A stretch of DNA of 64,000 nucleotides, from the NCBI RefSeq assembly GCF_036231965.1, contig NZ_CP109499.1, positions 558,001 to 622,000 on the forward strand, given 5' to 3'. Shown piece after piece: positions 42,240 to 51,376 of this stretch. The notes under the pieces were generated by a model that ran no database searches, was not told the origin of the DNA, and saw only the letters and a list, made by a program, of their open reading frames with translations. The stretch comes from Streptomyces sp. NBC_01428 (lineage in GTDB: Bacteria; Actinomycetota; Actinomycetes; Streptomycetales; Streptomycetaceae). A program made the position numbers and the translations under genes. How positions within the stretch are numbered: the first letter of the stretch is position 1; each line of letters starts with the position of its first letter.

Positions 42240-45200
42240 GTTTCAGCCGGTGCACACCTCCCAGTGCGGTCCCGACATACAGGCTCCGTCCGTCCGGGGC
42301 CGCCGCCATCGACAGGACGTCGAGGTTCTGCAGGGTCCCGGAGACGTTGCGCCAGGTGCGCCCGCCGTCGGTCGACCGCAACACTCCCCTTGCTCCGTAA
42401 GGGACTTCACCGGGAACCCAGCGGCCCGTGGTGCCCGCGTACAGGTCGCCGCCGGCCTCGACCACGCCCGACACCTGGATCCGCAGGCCACCGTGGTCGG
42501 CGGTGTGGAAGGTGCGGCCCCCGTCGGACGACCAGCGCAGCGTGGTGCCGCCGACGATCAGGCGGGACCCGTCGGTACCGAGAGCCGAGACCTCGCCGTC
42601 GGCCGCCTTCGTGAGCGTCCTGCCGAAGTCGTCCGAGTAGTACAGGCCTCCGTACCCGCCGAGCCAGATCCGCCCGTTCCTGTGCGGATCGGCCGTCAGG
42701 GCGCGGAACTGGTCGTCCTTGCGCAGGCTCTTCCAGTGGCCTCCGCCGTCGGTGGTGGTGTAGACGCCGGGTCCGTCGATCCGGGCGTAGGAGACGGCGA
42801 CCCGGTCGGGGTCGCGCGGGTCGACCAGGAGCGCGAGCGCGTTGCCGTCGAGCTGCCCCCTGTCCTCCCAGGTGCGGCCCCCGTCGGTGCTCTTCTGCAC
42901 GGCGAGCCCGGTGAGACTCTCGAACGTCCGCCACACGATGCTGCTGTCGCGGGCGTACGTCCGGATCGCCGACACCTGCGTGCCGGTCGTGCCCTCGTGC
43001 TCGCCGGCACCCCACTCGGGCGAGGTGACCGGGAGGGCCGTGCGGTACATGCCCACGCCGGTGCCGGCGAGCAGTTCCTTGCCCGCCACGGCCAGAGCGG
43101 GCACGCTCTCGCCCTGCACACCGATACGGTGCTGCCCCGAACTCCCCTCCGCACCGCGGTAGACGCCTGCCGAGGCCGCGCTGACGGTGTAGGTTCCGTC
43201 GGCCCAGCGGTCGTAGTCGTAGACGACGGTGGCCGGGTTGGGCTTGCCGATCTCCTGCCAGGTGGCTCCCGCGTCCTTGCTGACGCGGGTGGTGCCGTCG
43301 GATCCGTCGAGCAGGATCTCGCCGCGGGAGACGGTGACGAGCCCGCGGCCGTCACTCCGTCCGGTGCGCCAGCTCCTGCCGGCGTCGGCACTCGTGAACA
43401 GCCCCCCGGCCTTGCCGAGCACCTGGACGGCGACGAGCGGCCCGTCCGCGCCGAAGCCCGCGATGACCTGGGAGCGGTCGGACGCCACGGCGTAGACGCG
43501 TTCCGCCTTCTTCGGCCCGTCCCCGGACATGCCGCGCACCACCCAGACCTCGCGTCCCACCCATGCGTACAGGTCGTCGCCGCCCATGGCGATCTTGAGG
43601 ACGTCCGCCGGGAGCCCCAGGTCCTCGCTCCTCCAACGGTCGCCTCCGTCACGGCTGATGAGCAGGCCACTGTCCGAACGGGCCACCAGGACCCGGGTGT
43701 CCGCGTCGGAGACGAGGTCACGGTAGGAGTCGTCGGGGGCGTTCAGCCGCTCCCAGGTGCGACCCCGGTCGTCGGTGCGCAGGATGCCTCCGGCGCCCAC
43801 CGACCAGGACACGGCGATCATGGCCGACCACCAGCGGTCGGGGTCGTGGGCGTCGACGACCGTCGAAGGCTCGTTGGTGGCGGCGCCCATGAACGGGGTG
43901 CGGCCCCGTTCGGTCCACGTCTTGCCGGAGTCGGTGGTGAGCCAGGCGCCCGGCTTGCCGTACTGGGTCATGACCGCCTGGTGCGGCACGCCGGGGGTGA
44001 GGGTCACTCTGCCGTCGGCGCTGTTGGGGCCGACCGGCTGCCACTTCGCTCCTCGCGCGTCCTGCGGTGTGACCTCGAACCCGCCCGCGCCGTACTGACG
44101 TTGTCCGCCCGTCGCGGTCGCCCGTGCGGTGAGCCGGTAGGTGCCGGACGTGGGCCCGGCGAGGTCGGTGGCGAAGTAGTGCGGGTCGGCCGTCGGACGC
44201 GTCGTCCGCGTGTACGTCGGTCCCTTCGGCGGGTCGACGGTCAGGACCGGCGGCGCGGTGAGGGCCGTGGGCGTGTAGACGTACGCCGTGCTCGCACCCG
44301 ACGAGGGGTCGGGCGTCGCGTCGACGTACAGCGGAGCCGCTTCGAGCAGGTACGGCACGCTCAGCAACGCCTTGCCGTGGTCCGTGACGCCGATCGCCCC
44401 GGAGAGGTGCACGGTGGTGTCGGGTCGCGGAGCGTCGACGGTCAGTTTCACGGTGGCGGTGCCGCCGGGACGCACGGTGATGCGGCGCGGGCTCACCCGT
44501 GCCGCTCCGCCGTCCACGGACACCGCGCCCCTGACGGTGTGCGCGGAAGGGTTGTGGAAGGTGACGGTGCGTCCGGCGGTGACCCGTGAGTCGCCCATGT
44601 CGGCGAGGCCGAGCGAGACGGTGGCCGGTGACGCGGTGAGCACGGCGTCGGCCGCGGCGGCCACGTCGAGCCGTCCCGCTCCCTGGGCGATCGTGTCGAC
44701 TCCCTTGAGCCGGTGAGCCGTTCCGGTCAGTTCGGCGCCGATCTCGGTCGCGGAGCGGTCGGGCTGGAGCTGACGCAGCAGGGCGGCGGATCCGGCGACG
44801 AGCGGTGACGCCATTGACGTACCGGACATGCGCCAGGCTCCGGATTCGACCATGCTCCTGGGCACGGTCGAGCGGATCTCCACGCCGGGGGCGACGAGGT
44901 CGGGCTTGAGCCCCAGGTTCTGGTCGGGTCCGCGGGAGGAGAACGCGGCGATCTCGTCGCTGGAGTCGCGGCCCGAGAGCGTCAGCTCGGCTCCTCCTGC
45001 GGCGAGTTCGGTGAGTTCCTGGCCCTGGATACGGTCGACGCCCGTGACCACGAGGTGGTCCATGCGCAGGTCGCCGTCCGTCCCTGCCAGGCGTCGGCCG
45101 CTGTCCGCCGGCACGGGAGCGCCGTCCCCCGGCTGTTCGACCGGCACGGCCCGCGCGGCTCGTCCGCCCGCGAGGACGGGGCCGCCTCCGCCGGACGCGC

Positions 45201-46485
45201 CGCCGATCAGGGCGAGGGCGCCGCGCTTCTCGGCCTCGGCGTACACGGCGAGGTCTTCGGGGTAGAGGGATTCGTCCTCACCCCGGGCGGGCGGGAAGGC
45301 GTACAGGACGACCTTTCCGCGGACGTCGCCGGCGCGCTCCCAGTCCTCGGGGGTGCCGGTGCCGATGTCGACCAGTGCGCCGGTCGACGGCTTCTCCGGC
45401 GGGTTCGCGGAGACGAGTCCGCGGTAGGTCTCCAGGGTCTCCCGCTGTCCTGCCAGGCGGAGTTCGGGTACGGCGATGCCGCTCGTGGAGGCGCCGACGG
45501 CGAGGACGCCGCGCGCGGCGGCGGGACTGCCGACGGTGTACGGGCCCGGTCCCTCGTTCCCCGCGGCGGCGACGACCACGACGCCGGCGTCCACCGCCGC
45601 GGTCGCCGCGAGGCCGAGCGGGTCGGTGCCGTCACCGGGTCCGCCGATGCTGAGGTTGATCACGTCGGCGCGGTGCGGGTTGGCCGGGTCGATGGCCGCC
45701 TCGATACCCGCGATGATCGCGGAGGTCTCGCCGTAGCCGTCGGCGTCCATCACCTTGTACGCGAGGAGCCGGGCGTCCGGCGCCGCGCCGGTGATCCCGC
45801 CCGGTGCCGCGGACTTCGCCGCGATGATGCCGGCGACGTGGGTGCCGTGGGCGTTGTCGTCCATCGGATCGTCGTCGTCGTTGACGAAGTCGTGCCCGCC
45901 GACGACCTTGTGGCCCTCCCCGAGGCCCGCGCCCAGGTCCGGGTGGGTGTAGTCCACGCCGGAGTCCACCACGGCGACGGTGACGCCCTTCCCGGTGGCC
46001 GTGCCGCCGCCGGGGGCAGGACGCTTCCAGACGTCGGGGATGCCGACCAGTTCATGGGCGTCGGTGGCGAGCACCTTCATCCGGGTGTCGGGGACCACGG
46101 CCTTGACCCCGGGCAGGGCGCGCAGCCGGGTCACGCTGTCCTCGTCGACGGTCATGGCGACCGCGTTCAGGGCGAGTCCCAGGTGGCGTACGGACTTCGG
46201 GGCCGCACCCGCGTCCTGGGCCGCGTCGAGGACCGTATCCTGCCGGGCGTCGATCCGCTCACGCGCGGACCGCACATCGGCGGTCCGGGCGTCACGGGCA
46301 GCGCCGGCGGGAGCCTCCAGGGCGGTCGCGCCGTCGAGTTCGACGATGACCCGGGTGCGTGCCGGTGCGTCCGCGGCCCGGGCGACGGGCGCCCCGCCCA
46401 GCAGGCCGCCGAGCACGGCGGCGGTCAGTGCGGCGTGCAGTGGTCTTCGGACGCTGCGGCCCGTGTGTCGTATGTGGTGACCCAT
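42232..46485 (-). CDS. Secreted S8 subtilisin-like protease with PA insert and Asp-box propeller
   Basis: 1417 residues from ATG at 46485 (GTG at 46521 is possible). Signal peptide: RRPLHAALTAAVLGGLLGGAPVARA. An inhibitor_I9-like propeptide precedes the S8 domain, with catalytic Asp in TVAVVDSGVDYTHPD, His in NAHGTHVAGIIAAK and Ser in SGTSMASPLVAGSAALL. A PA-type insertion lies between His and Ser (ERAGDVRGKVVLYAFPPARG). A beta-sandwich region follows, then from about 850 several Asp-box/BNR repeats (TTDSGKTWTERG, RTDDRGRTWERL, SKDAGATWQEIG, KSTDGGRTWEDRG, STDGGRTWRNVSG) forming a sialidase-like propeller. Probably an extracellular protease with a binding domain. The divergent regulator at 46577 probably controls it. 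Confidence 0.92.
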   Translation of the reverse strand: MGHHIRHTGRSVRRPLHAALTAAVLGGLLGGAPVARAADAPARTRVIVELDGATALEAPAGAARDARTADVRSARERIDARQDTVLDAAQDAGAAPKSVRHLGLALNAVAMTVDEDSVTRLRALPGVKAVVPDTRMKVLATDAHELVGIPDVWKRPAPGGGTATGKGVTVAVVDSGVDYTHPDLGAGLGEGHKVVGGHDFVNDDDDPMDDNAHGTHVAGIIAAKSAAPGGITGAAPDARLLAYKVMDADGYGETSAIIAGIEAAIDPANPHRADVINLSIGGPGDGTDPLGLAATAAVDAGVVVVAAAGNEGPGPYTVGSPAAARGVLAVGASTSGIAVPELRLAGQRETLETYRGLVSANPPEKPSTGALVDIGTGTPEDWERAGDVRGKVVLYAFPPARGEDESLYPEDLAVYAEAEKRGALALIGGASGGGGPVLAGGRAARAVPVEQPGDGAPVPADSGRRLAGTDGDLRMDHLVVTGVDRIQGQELTELAAGGAELTLSGRDSSDEIAAFSSRGPDQNLGLKPDLVAPGVEIRSTVPRSMVESGAWRMSGTSMASPLVAGSAALLRQLQPDRSATEIGAELTGTAHRLKGVDTIAQGAGRLDVAAAADAVLTASPATVSLGLADMGDSRVTAGRTVTFHNPSAHTVRGAVSVDGGAARVSPRRITVRPGGTATVKLTVDAPRPDTTVHLSGAIGVTDHGKALLSVPYLLEAAPLYVDATPDPSSGASTAYVYTPTALTAPPVLTVDPPKGPTYTRTTRPTADPHYFATDLAGPTSGTYRLTARATATGGQRQYGAGGFEVTPQDARGAKWQPVGPNSADGRVTLTPGVPHQAVMTQYGKPGAWLTTDSGKTWTERGRTPFMGAATNEPSTVVDAHDPDRWWSAMIAVSWSVGAGGILRTDDRGRTWERLNAPDDSYRDLVSDADTRVLVARSDSGLLISRDGGDRWRSEDLGLPADVLKIAMGGDDLYAWVGREVWVVRGMSGDGPKKAERVYAVASDRSQVIAGFGADGPLVAVQVLGKAGGLFTSADAGRSWRTGRSDGRGLVTVSRGEILLDGSDGTTRVSKDAGATWQEIGKPNPATVVYDYDRWADGTYTVSAASAGVYRGAEGSSGQHRIGVQGESVPALAVAGKELLAGTGVGMYRTALPVTSPEWGAGEHEGTTGTQVSAIRTYARDSSIVWRTFESLTGLAVQKSTDGGRTWEDRGQLDGNALALLVDPRDPDRVAVSYARIDGPGVYTTTDGGGHWKSLRKDDQFRALTADPHRNGRIWLGGYGGLYYSDDFGRTLTKAADGEVSALGTDGSRLIVGGTTLRWSSDGGRTFHTADHGGLRIQVSGVVEAGGDLYAGTTGRWVPGEVPYGARGVLRSTDGGRTWRNVSGTLQNLDVLSMAAAPDGRSLYVGTALGGVHRLKLT

Positions 46486-46576
46486 AGGGGGAGTTGGTAT
46501 CCGGAGACCCGGACTCCGCACAACGATTCACCACGGCCCATTGCTGCCGCTGGCACACATGGGCCAGGATCCCGGC

Positions 46577-47524
46577 ATGACCGATCAGCTCGCAGCCGTC
46601 GGCGTCGACCCCTTCGACGAGGCCGTCTACCGCGTCCTTCTCAGCCGTCAGGCCGCCTCTCCCGGGCAGCTCGCCGACGAACTCGCGTGCTCCACGGACC
46701 GCGTGGGCCGCGCCCTGGCCCGGCTGCACGATCTGGGACTGGTCGGCCGGCTGTCCGGTGCACGCCGGCGGTACTCGGCGATCGATCCCGAGCACGCCGT
46801 CGACGCGCTCGTCCGTGTCCGCGCCGCCGAGCTGGACCGGGTGCGGTCCTCGGCCGCCGAGCTGTCACGTCTCTTCACCGCGGGCCGGCACGGCGGTGGT
46901 GAAGAGGTCGAGATCGTGCACGGCAGCGAGGCGCTCGGCCGGTGGTTCGTCCGGCTCCAGCAGGAGGCCCGGCACCAGGTCCGCACCCTGGACCGGCCGC
47001 CGTACGCGCTGACGACGGCGAACCCGGTGGAGGAGACCGCGCTCGCGGAAGGCGTCACCTATCGCGCCGTGTACGCGCCCGAGGCGTTGGAGTGGCCCGG
47101 CGTCCTGGACGACATCCGGCGCCTCATCAGTCATGGGGAGCAGGCGCGCGTACTGCCCGGCCTGCGGGTGAAGATGGCGATCGCCGACGACCGGATCGCG
47201 CTGCTGCCCCTCTCCCTCGATCTGTCGGACGTACGGGCCGCGGTGCTCCGTCCGTCGGCGCTGCTCGACGCGCTCGTCGACCACTGGGAGTTGTGCTGGC
47301 GCGCGGCCGAACCGCTGGACGCGCCCCCTGAGGGGCCGCTGGACGCGGACGACCGGCTGATGCTGTCGTTGCTCGTCAGCGGGATGAAGGACGAAGCGAT
47401 CGCCCGCCAACTCGGCTGGTCCGTAAGGACGATGCGGCGCCGCACGAGCCGTCTGCACGAACTGCTCGGCGCGGCCAACCGGTTCCAGGCGGGCGTGATC
47501 GCCCAGCGCCGGGGCTGGATCTGA
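46577..47524 (+). CDS. TrmB/LuxR-type regulator divergent from the subtilase
   Basis: 315 residues from ATG with AGGA seven bases upstream. The N-terminus is a TrmB-like winged helix (DPFDEAVYRVLLSRQAASPGQLADELACSTDRVGRALARLHDLGLVG). The middle (about 100-240) resembles the PLD-like sensor of this class. The C-terminus is a LuxR-type helix-turn-helix (DRLMLSLLVSGMKDEAIARQLGWSVRTMRRRTSRLHELLGAANRFQAG). Such two-HTH proteins are common beside secreted subtilases and other exported proteins in Streptomyces. The 91-bp gap to the subtilase start suggests direct control. Confidence 0.88.
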   Translation: MTDQLAAVGVDPFDEAVYRVLLSRQAASPGQLADELACSTDRVGRALARLHDLGLVGRLSGARRRYSAIDPEHAVDALVRVRAAELDRVRSSAAELSRLFTAGRHGGGEEVEIVHGSEALGRWFVRLQQEARHQVRTLDRPPYALTTANPVEETALAEGVTYRAVYAPEALEWPGVLDDIRRLISHGEQARVLPGLRVKMAIADDRIALLPLSLDLSDVRAAVLRPSALLDALVDHWELCWRAAEPLDAPPEGPLDADDRLMLSLLVSGMKDEAIARQLGWSVRTMRRRTSRLHELLGAANRFQAGVIAQRRGWI

Positions 47525-47532
47525 TCCGACCC

Positions 47533-47568
47533 GAACGGGCTGAACGGGCCGAACGGGCCGAACGGACC
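47533..47568. repeat. Four tandem copies of GAACGGGCC
   Basis: Units at 47533, 47542, 47551 and 47560 (GAACGGGCT, GAACGGGCC twice, GAACGGACC) directly after the regulator stop codon. A short tandem repeat prone to copy-number change; no function is evident. Confidence 0.85.
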
Positions 47569-47671
47569 GAGGGCTTCAGGGACGTCCGGGGCTCGGCGCG
47601 ATGTCCGGACCGAGGCCGCATGTCCCCAAGAGCCCCGGTCCGGACGTATCCCCCGTCGGATACCGCCGTCG

Positions 47672-48250
47672 CTACTTGGGCGGCATGAGCACGCTGTCGA
47701 TCAGATACACGGTCGCGTTCGCCGTCTTGATGTTGCCGCAGACGATGTTCGCGGTGCCGTTGACCTTGTACTTGCCGTCCGATCCGTCGGTGGTGAGGCT
47801 GGCGCCCTCAAGGGTCTTGAAGGAGCCCTTCGACAGCTGGTTCGGCGCGATCTTCTCGCCGACCACGTGGTACGTGAGGATCTTGGTGAGCTGGTCCTTG
47901 TTGGCGAGCACCTTGGCCAGGTCGGCCTTCGGGATCTTCTTGAAGGCGTCGTTGGTCGGGGCGAAGACGGTGATGTTCTTGGCGTTGTTGAGGGTGTCGA
48001 CCAGGCCCGCCTTCTTCACCGCCGCCACGAGTGTCGACAGCGCCGGGTTGTGCGACGCGGCCGTGGCTACCGGGTCCTGGGCCATGCCTGCCAGGCTGCC
48101 GGATCCCTCTTTGGGAACCGACGAGCACGCGGGCCCGAACGTCCCGCCGTCGTCCGCGTGCGCGGCCGGGGCGAGAAGCCCGATGCACACGGGCAGTGCG
48201 AGCGCCGCGGCGGCCACGGCGGCCGTGTTGATCATGCTTCGGGTGGCCAT
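47672..48250 (-). CDS. Secreted fasciclin-domain protein
   Basis: 192 residues from ATG at 48250, chosen because GAGGAGG lies eight bases upstream. Signal peptide INTAAVAAAALALPVCIGLLAPAAHA. One FAS1 domain: PALSTLVAAVKKAGLVDTLNNAKNITVFAPTNDAFKKIP (H1), LTKILTYHVVGEKIAP and NATVYLIDSVLMPP (H2). It resembles MPT70-type mycobacterial and Streptomyces secreted fasciclins, including a probable disulfide (ACSSVP with IVCGN). Likely an exported adhesion or matrix protein. Single gene. Confidence 0.93.
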   Translation of the reverse strand: MATRSMINTAAVAAAALALPVCIGLLAPAAHADDGGTFGPACSSVPKEGSGSLAGMAQDPVATAASHNPALSTLVAAVKKAGLVDTLNNAKNITVFAPTNDAFKKIPKADLAKVLANKDQLTKILTYHVVGEKIAPNQLSKGSFKTLEGASLTTDGSDGKYKVNGTANIVCGNIKTANATVYLIDSVLMPPK

Positions 48251-48556
48251 GATCGGTACCTCCTCGGGATGAGGACTCATCGGGAGCCCTTTCATGGGTG
48301 CCGACCGAGACCGGCCGGGGACACGCCCCCGCATGAGTCCGCATTCCGGCTCGGCTCGGTCACACCCCTTATCCGAAGCGGATCCGGCACCGGATGGGTG
48401 GATGGAGAGGATTTATTGGCATTCGTCACATTTTTACGACGTGTGACGGCGTCCTACTGTGGGTCGACCGGCGGCGGGCCGGGAGTCGGTGGCCAGCCCC
48501 CGGCCGGGGCTGATTCCGGCCGGGGCTCGCGCAGGGTGTTCGCGTGATGTGGTCGG
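48251..48556. other. 306-bp upstream region of the fasciclin gene
   Basis: Contains an AT-rich stretch unusual for this DNA (about 48410-48440) and an inverted repeat at 48424-48448, likely promoter and operator of the fasciclin gene. Nearer 48480-48530 two copies of CCGGCCGGGGCT could form a hairpin ending the M20 peptidase transcript. No gene seen. Confidence 0.5.
48424..48448. promoter_or_regulatory. CGTCACA-n11-TGTGACG inverted repeat
   Basis: Perfect 7-bp arms flanking an AT-rich 11-bp centre, in the fasciclin upstream region. It may be a dimeric regulator site. Confidence 0.45.
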
Positions 48557-49756
48557 CTAGGCGGCCGGCGTCGTGCGGGGTGGGGTCGGGCGGTCGGTGA
48601 GGCGGGTCAGCAGGTCCGAACGGTGGTTCTCGTCGACGGCCAGGGCGATGGTGGTCCAGGCCATGGCCAGGCCGCCGTCGAGGACGGCGCGGTCGGCGCC
48701 CGCGCTGATGCCGTAGCGGGTGAAGTCGGGGTTGTGCATGATCGTGTCGCCGCAGTCGTATCCGATGGACGGGTGGATGGTGGGGACGACGTGCGAGACG
48801 TTCCCCATGTCGGTCGATCCGGCGCGCAGGGCGCCCGCGGTGTCGGGGATGCGACGCCCGAGGTCGGTGACCGCGTTCCGGTAGAGGGCCGTGATGGCGA
48901 GGTCCTGGCGCAGGTCGGCGTAGTCGTTGCCGACGGCCTCCAGGGCGAGTTCCGCGCCGGTGGCGTGGGCGCCCGCCTCGAAGCAGGCGCGGATCCTGGA
49001 CTGGAGTTCCGCCAGGTCCTCGGCGGTGGCGGCCCGGCAGTCGTAGTCGGCCGTCACGTGGGCGGGGATGACGTTCGGCGCCTCTCCGCCTCCGGTGACG
49101 ACACCGTGGACGACGCCGCCGGGGATCATCTGCTGCCGGTACGCGCTGATCGCCACCTGGGCGACGAGCATGGCGTCCGCCGCGTTCACGCCTCGGTGCG
49201 GCATGGCGGCGGCGTGCGCGGCACGGCCCGTGTAGCCCACCTTCCAGCTGCCGATCGCGAGGGACGTCATGCCGACGCCGTCGACGGGAGCCGCGTGGAC
49301 CATCATGGCGGCGGCCACGTCGTCGAAGGCTCCCGCGTCGAGGAGGTCGACCTTGCCGCCGCCGTACTCCTCGGCGGGGGTGCCGAGGAGCTTGACGGTG
49401 AGGCCGAGGTCGTCGGCGACCGGTGCGAGGGCCAGGGCGGCGGTCACCGCGGCGGCTCCGTTGACGTTGTGCCCGCACGCGTGGCCGATGCCGGGGAGCG
49501 CGTCGTACTCGGCGGTGATGGCGACGACCAGGTCTCCGCTGCCGGCGACGGCCTCGAAGGCCGTGTCGAGGCCGTGGGCGCCGCGCCGCACGGCGAAGCC
49601 GGACCTCTCCATCAGGTCGGCGATCTTGCGGGCCGACTTGTGTTCCTCGTAGGCGAGTTCGGGCTCCGCGTGCAGGCTGTGGCTGAGGGCGATGACGTCG
49701 TCCTGGCGTCGTGTGACGACGGTTCGGGCGTGTTCACGAGGGTCGTGGTGGCTCAC
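48557..49756 (-). CDS. M20-family amidohydrolase/peptidase
   Basis: 399 residues from GTG with GAAGGAA upstream. M20D-type: ALSHSLHAEPELAYEEHKSARKIAD, metal-site blocks AEYDALPGIGHACGHNVNGAAAVTAAL and LLGTPAEEYGGGKVDLLDAG (catalytic Glu), dimerisation domain with AHAAAMPHRGVNAADAM, and a C-terminal HVVPTIHPSIGY His region. It hydrolyses N-acyl or amide bonds in small molecules (aminobenzoyl-glutamate, acyl-amino acids). It follows an MFS gene by 21 bp, so the pair probably imports and cleaves, or cleaves and exports, one substrate. Confidence 0.9.
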   Translation of the reverse strand: MSHHDPREHARTVVTRRQDDVIALSHSLHAEPELAYEEHKSARKIADLMERSGFAVRRGAHGLDTAFEAVAGSGDLVVAITAEYDALPGIGHACGHNVNGAAAVTAALALAPVADDLGLTVKLLGTPAEEYGGGKVDLLDAGAFDDVAAAMMVHAAPVDGVGMTSLAIGSWKVGYTGRAAHAAAMPHRGVNAADAMLVAQVAISAYRQQMIPGGVVHGVVTGGGEAPNVIPAHVTADYDCRAATAEDLAELQSRIRACFEAGAHATGAELALEAVGNDYADLRQDLAITALYRNAVTDLGRRIPDTAGALRAGSTDMGNVSHVVPTIHPSIGYDCGDTIMHNPDFTRYGISAGADRAVLDGGLAMAWTTIALAVDENHRSDLLTRLTDRPTPPRTTPAA

Positions 49757-49777
49757 TCGGGTTCCTTCTTCGAGGTG

Positions 49778-51220
49778 TCAGACGGTGCGGGCGCCGGAGC
49801 GGTAGAACAGGGCGACCGCCGCTCCGGCGAGGGCGGTCGCGGCGCACACGCTCCAGCAGGTCGCGTAGGCGGCGTACTGCGGCAGGACCGAGCCGGCCGG
49901 TGTACTGGCGGCGGTGACGGCGAGCACGCAGGCCGCGCCCAGCGAACCGCCGACGTTGATGAGGAGTTCGTTGATGCCGGAGCCGACGGCGGTCTGCTCC
50001 CGCGGGACCGACTCGACGGCGAGCGTGCGGGTGGACTGCTGGAGCACGCCGGCTCCGAGCCCGGCCACGGCCTGGCAGACCAGGTACGGGGCGACGGAAC
50101 TGTGGAGGCCGAGCGTGAGCAGGTAGCCCGTCGCCATCAGCAGGGAGCCGGTGACGAGCGTCGCGCGGTCGCCGATCCGTTGGGCCAGGGTGGGGGCGGC
50201 CAGTGCGGCGACGCCGGTCGCGGCCATCGACGGGATCATCGCGAAGGCGATCTCCAGCGGCGCCAGTCCGAGTCCGTAGCCCACGGCCTCCTTCGGCGTG
50301 CCCATGAAGATGGCGCCGGCCACCTGGAGACCGATCATGCAGAACGAGAACGTCGTGGTGACGACCGCGACGACGGAGACGTTGCGCCGCCGGAACAGTC
50401 GTACGTCGATCATCGGGTCCGGCGAGCGGAGCTCCACCCGAGCCCAGACGGCCGTCACCAGGGCGCCCCCGACCAGGCAGCCGAGGGTGCGCGGCGACGT
50501 CCACGCCCAGCCCGGCATTCCCCCCTGCCCGAGCCCGAGCATGATCGCGACGAGGCCGACGCACAGCAGCACGCCTCCCCGCACGTCGAGACGGCCGCCG
50601 GGGCGCTCCGTCGTCTCGGGCAGCAGGGGCCAGGTCACGAGGAACGCGATGCCGACGGCGGCCGTCGGCACCCACAGGGCGGCCGTCGGTGTGTCGACGT
50701 AGTGGGCGACCAGCCCGCTGGCGACACCGCCGACGCAGATGCCGCCGACGAGCGCGGCCACCATGGTGCCGATGGCGTTCCTGCTCTCGGCGGCGTCGCT
50801 GCGGTTGCGCAGGATGCCGACCAGCAGGGGGAAGAAGCCCGCGAAGGCTCCTTGGAGCACCTGTCCGACGAGGAGGGTCTGGAAGGAGCCGGCGAGGCCG
50901 ACGACGACGGATCCGGCGAGGACCACCGCGATGTTCCACCGCAGGACGCGGCGATGACCGTGGAGGTCGCCGAGCCGCGAGAGCAGGGGTGTGAAGGCGA
51001 CGCTCGCCATCAGATTGGCGATGCTGATCCAGTTGAGGTCGGCGGCGGTGACGTGCAGGACGTCGGTCAGGCTGCGCAGGACCGGCGACAGGAATCCCTG
51101 GGTGATGCCGCTGGACAGCTCGACGAGCACGATCGAGACCACGAGGGCCATGGCGGACACGGGCACGGGACGGTTCCGCGGGGTGGAGCTGGGCGACGGT
51201 CTGGTGACTGCCTCAGGCAT
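49778..51220 (-). CDS. MFS transporter of the DHA2 (14-TM) type
   Basis: 480 residues from ATG. Fourteen hydrophobic segments, with the MFS motif A-like LSRLGDLHGHRRVL after TM2 and LPETTERPGGRLDVRG in the central part. Similar to EmrB/QacA-type drug or metabolite exporters. It forms an operon with the M20 peptidase and is divergent from a double-Lrp regulator, so it may move a peptide- or acyl-amino-acid-like compound. Confidence 0.9.
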   Translation of the reverse strand: MPEAVTRPSPSSTPRNRPVPVSAMALVVSIVLVELSSGITQGFLSPVLRSLTDVLHVTAADLNWISIANLMASVAFTPLLSRLGDLHGHRRVLRWNIAVVLAGSVVVGLAGSFQTLLVGQVLQGAFAGFFPLLVGILRNRSDAAESRNAIGTMVAALVGGICVGGVASGLVAHYVDTPTAALWVPTAAVGIAFLVTWPLLPETTERPGGRLDVRGGVLLCVGLVAIMLGLGQGGMPGWAWTSPRTLGCLVGGALVTAVWARVELRSPDPMIDVRLFRRRNVSVVAVVTTTFSFCMIGLQVAGAIFMGTPKEAVGYGLGLAPLEIAFAMIPSMAATGVAALAAPTLAQRIGDRATLVTGSLLMATGYLLTLGLHSSVAPYLVCQAVAGLGAGVLQQSTRTLAVESVPREQTAVGSGINELLINVGGSLGAACVLAVTAASTPAGSVLPQYAAYATCWSVCAATALAGAAVALFYRSGARTV

Positions 51221-51376
51221 GGGCGGTACCTCTGCTGACGGCCGAAGGTCGGCTGGCGGATGCTGTCCGGTAATCTGCGGGTCACCCTCGGATCCAGGCA
51301 AGATGCACCCGGCAGAAAGCCTGGACCAGGCACAGAGACGTGCTGGATGGCGCTTTCGGGCATGAGAGAAGCAGAG

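Noticed and set aside
41560..44589. 1009-codon + strand open frame opposite oleate hydratase and the subtilase
   Set aside because: Crosses two real genes and a terminator; low-complexity translation.
48623..51238. 871-codon + strand open frame
   Set aside because: Opposite the M20 and MFS genes, which carry all recognisable motifs.
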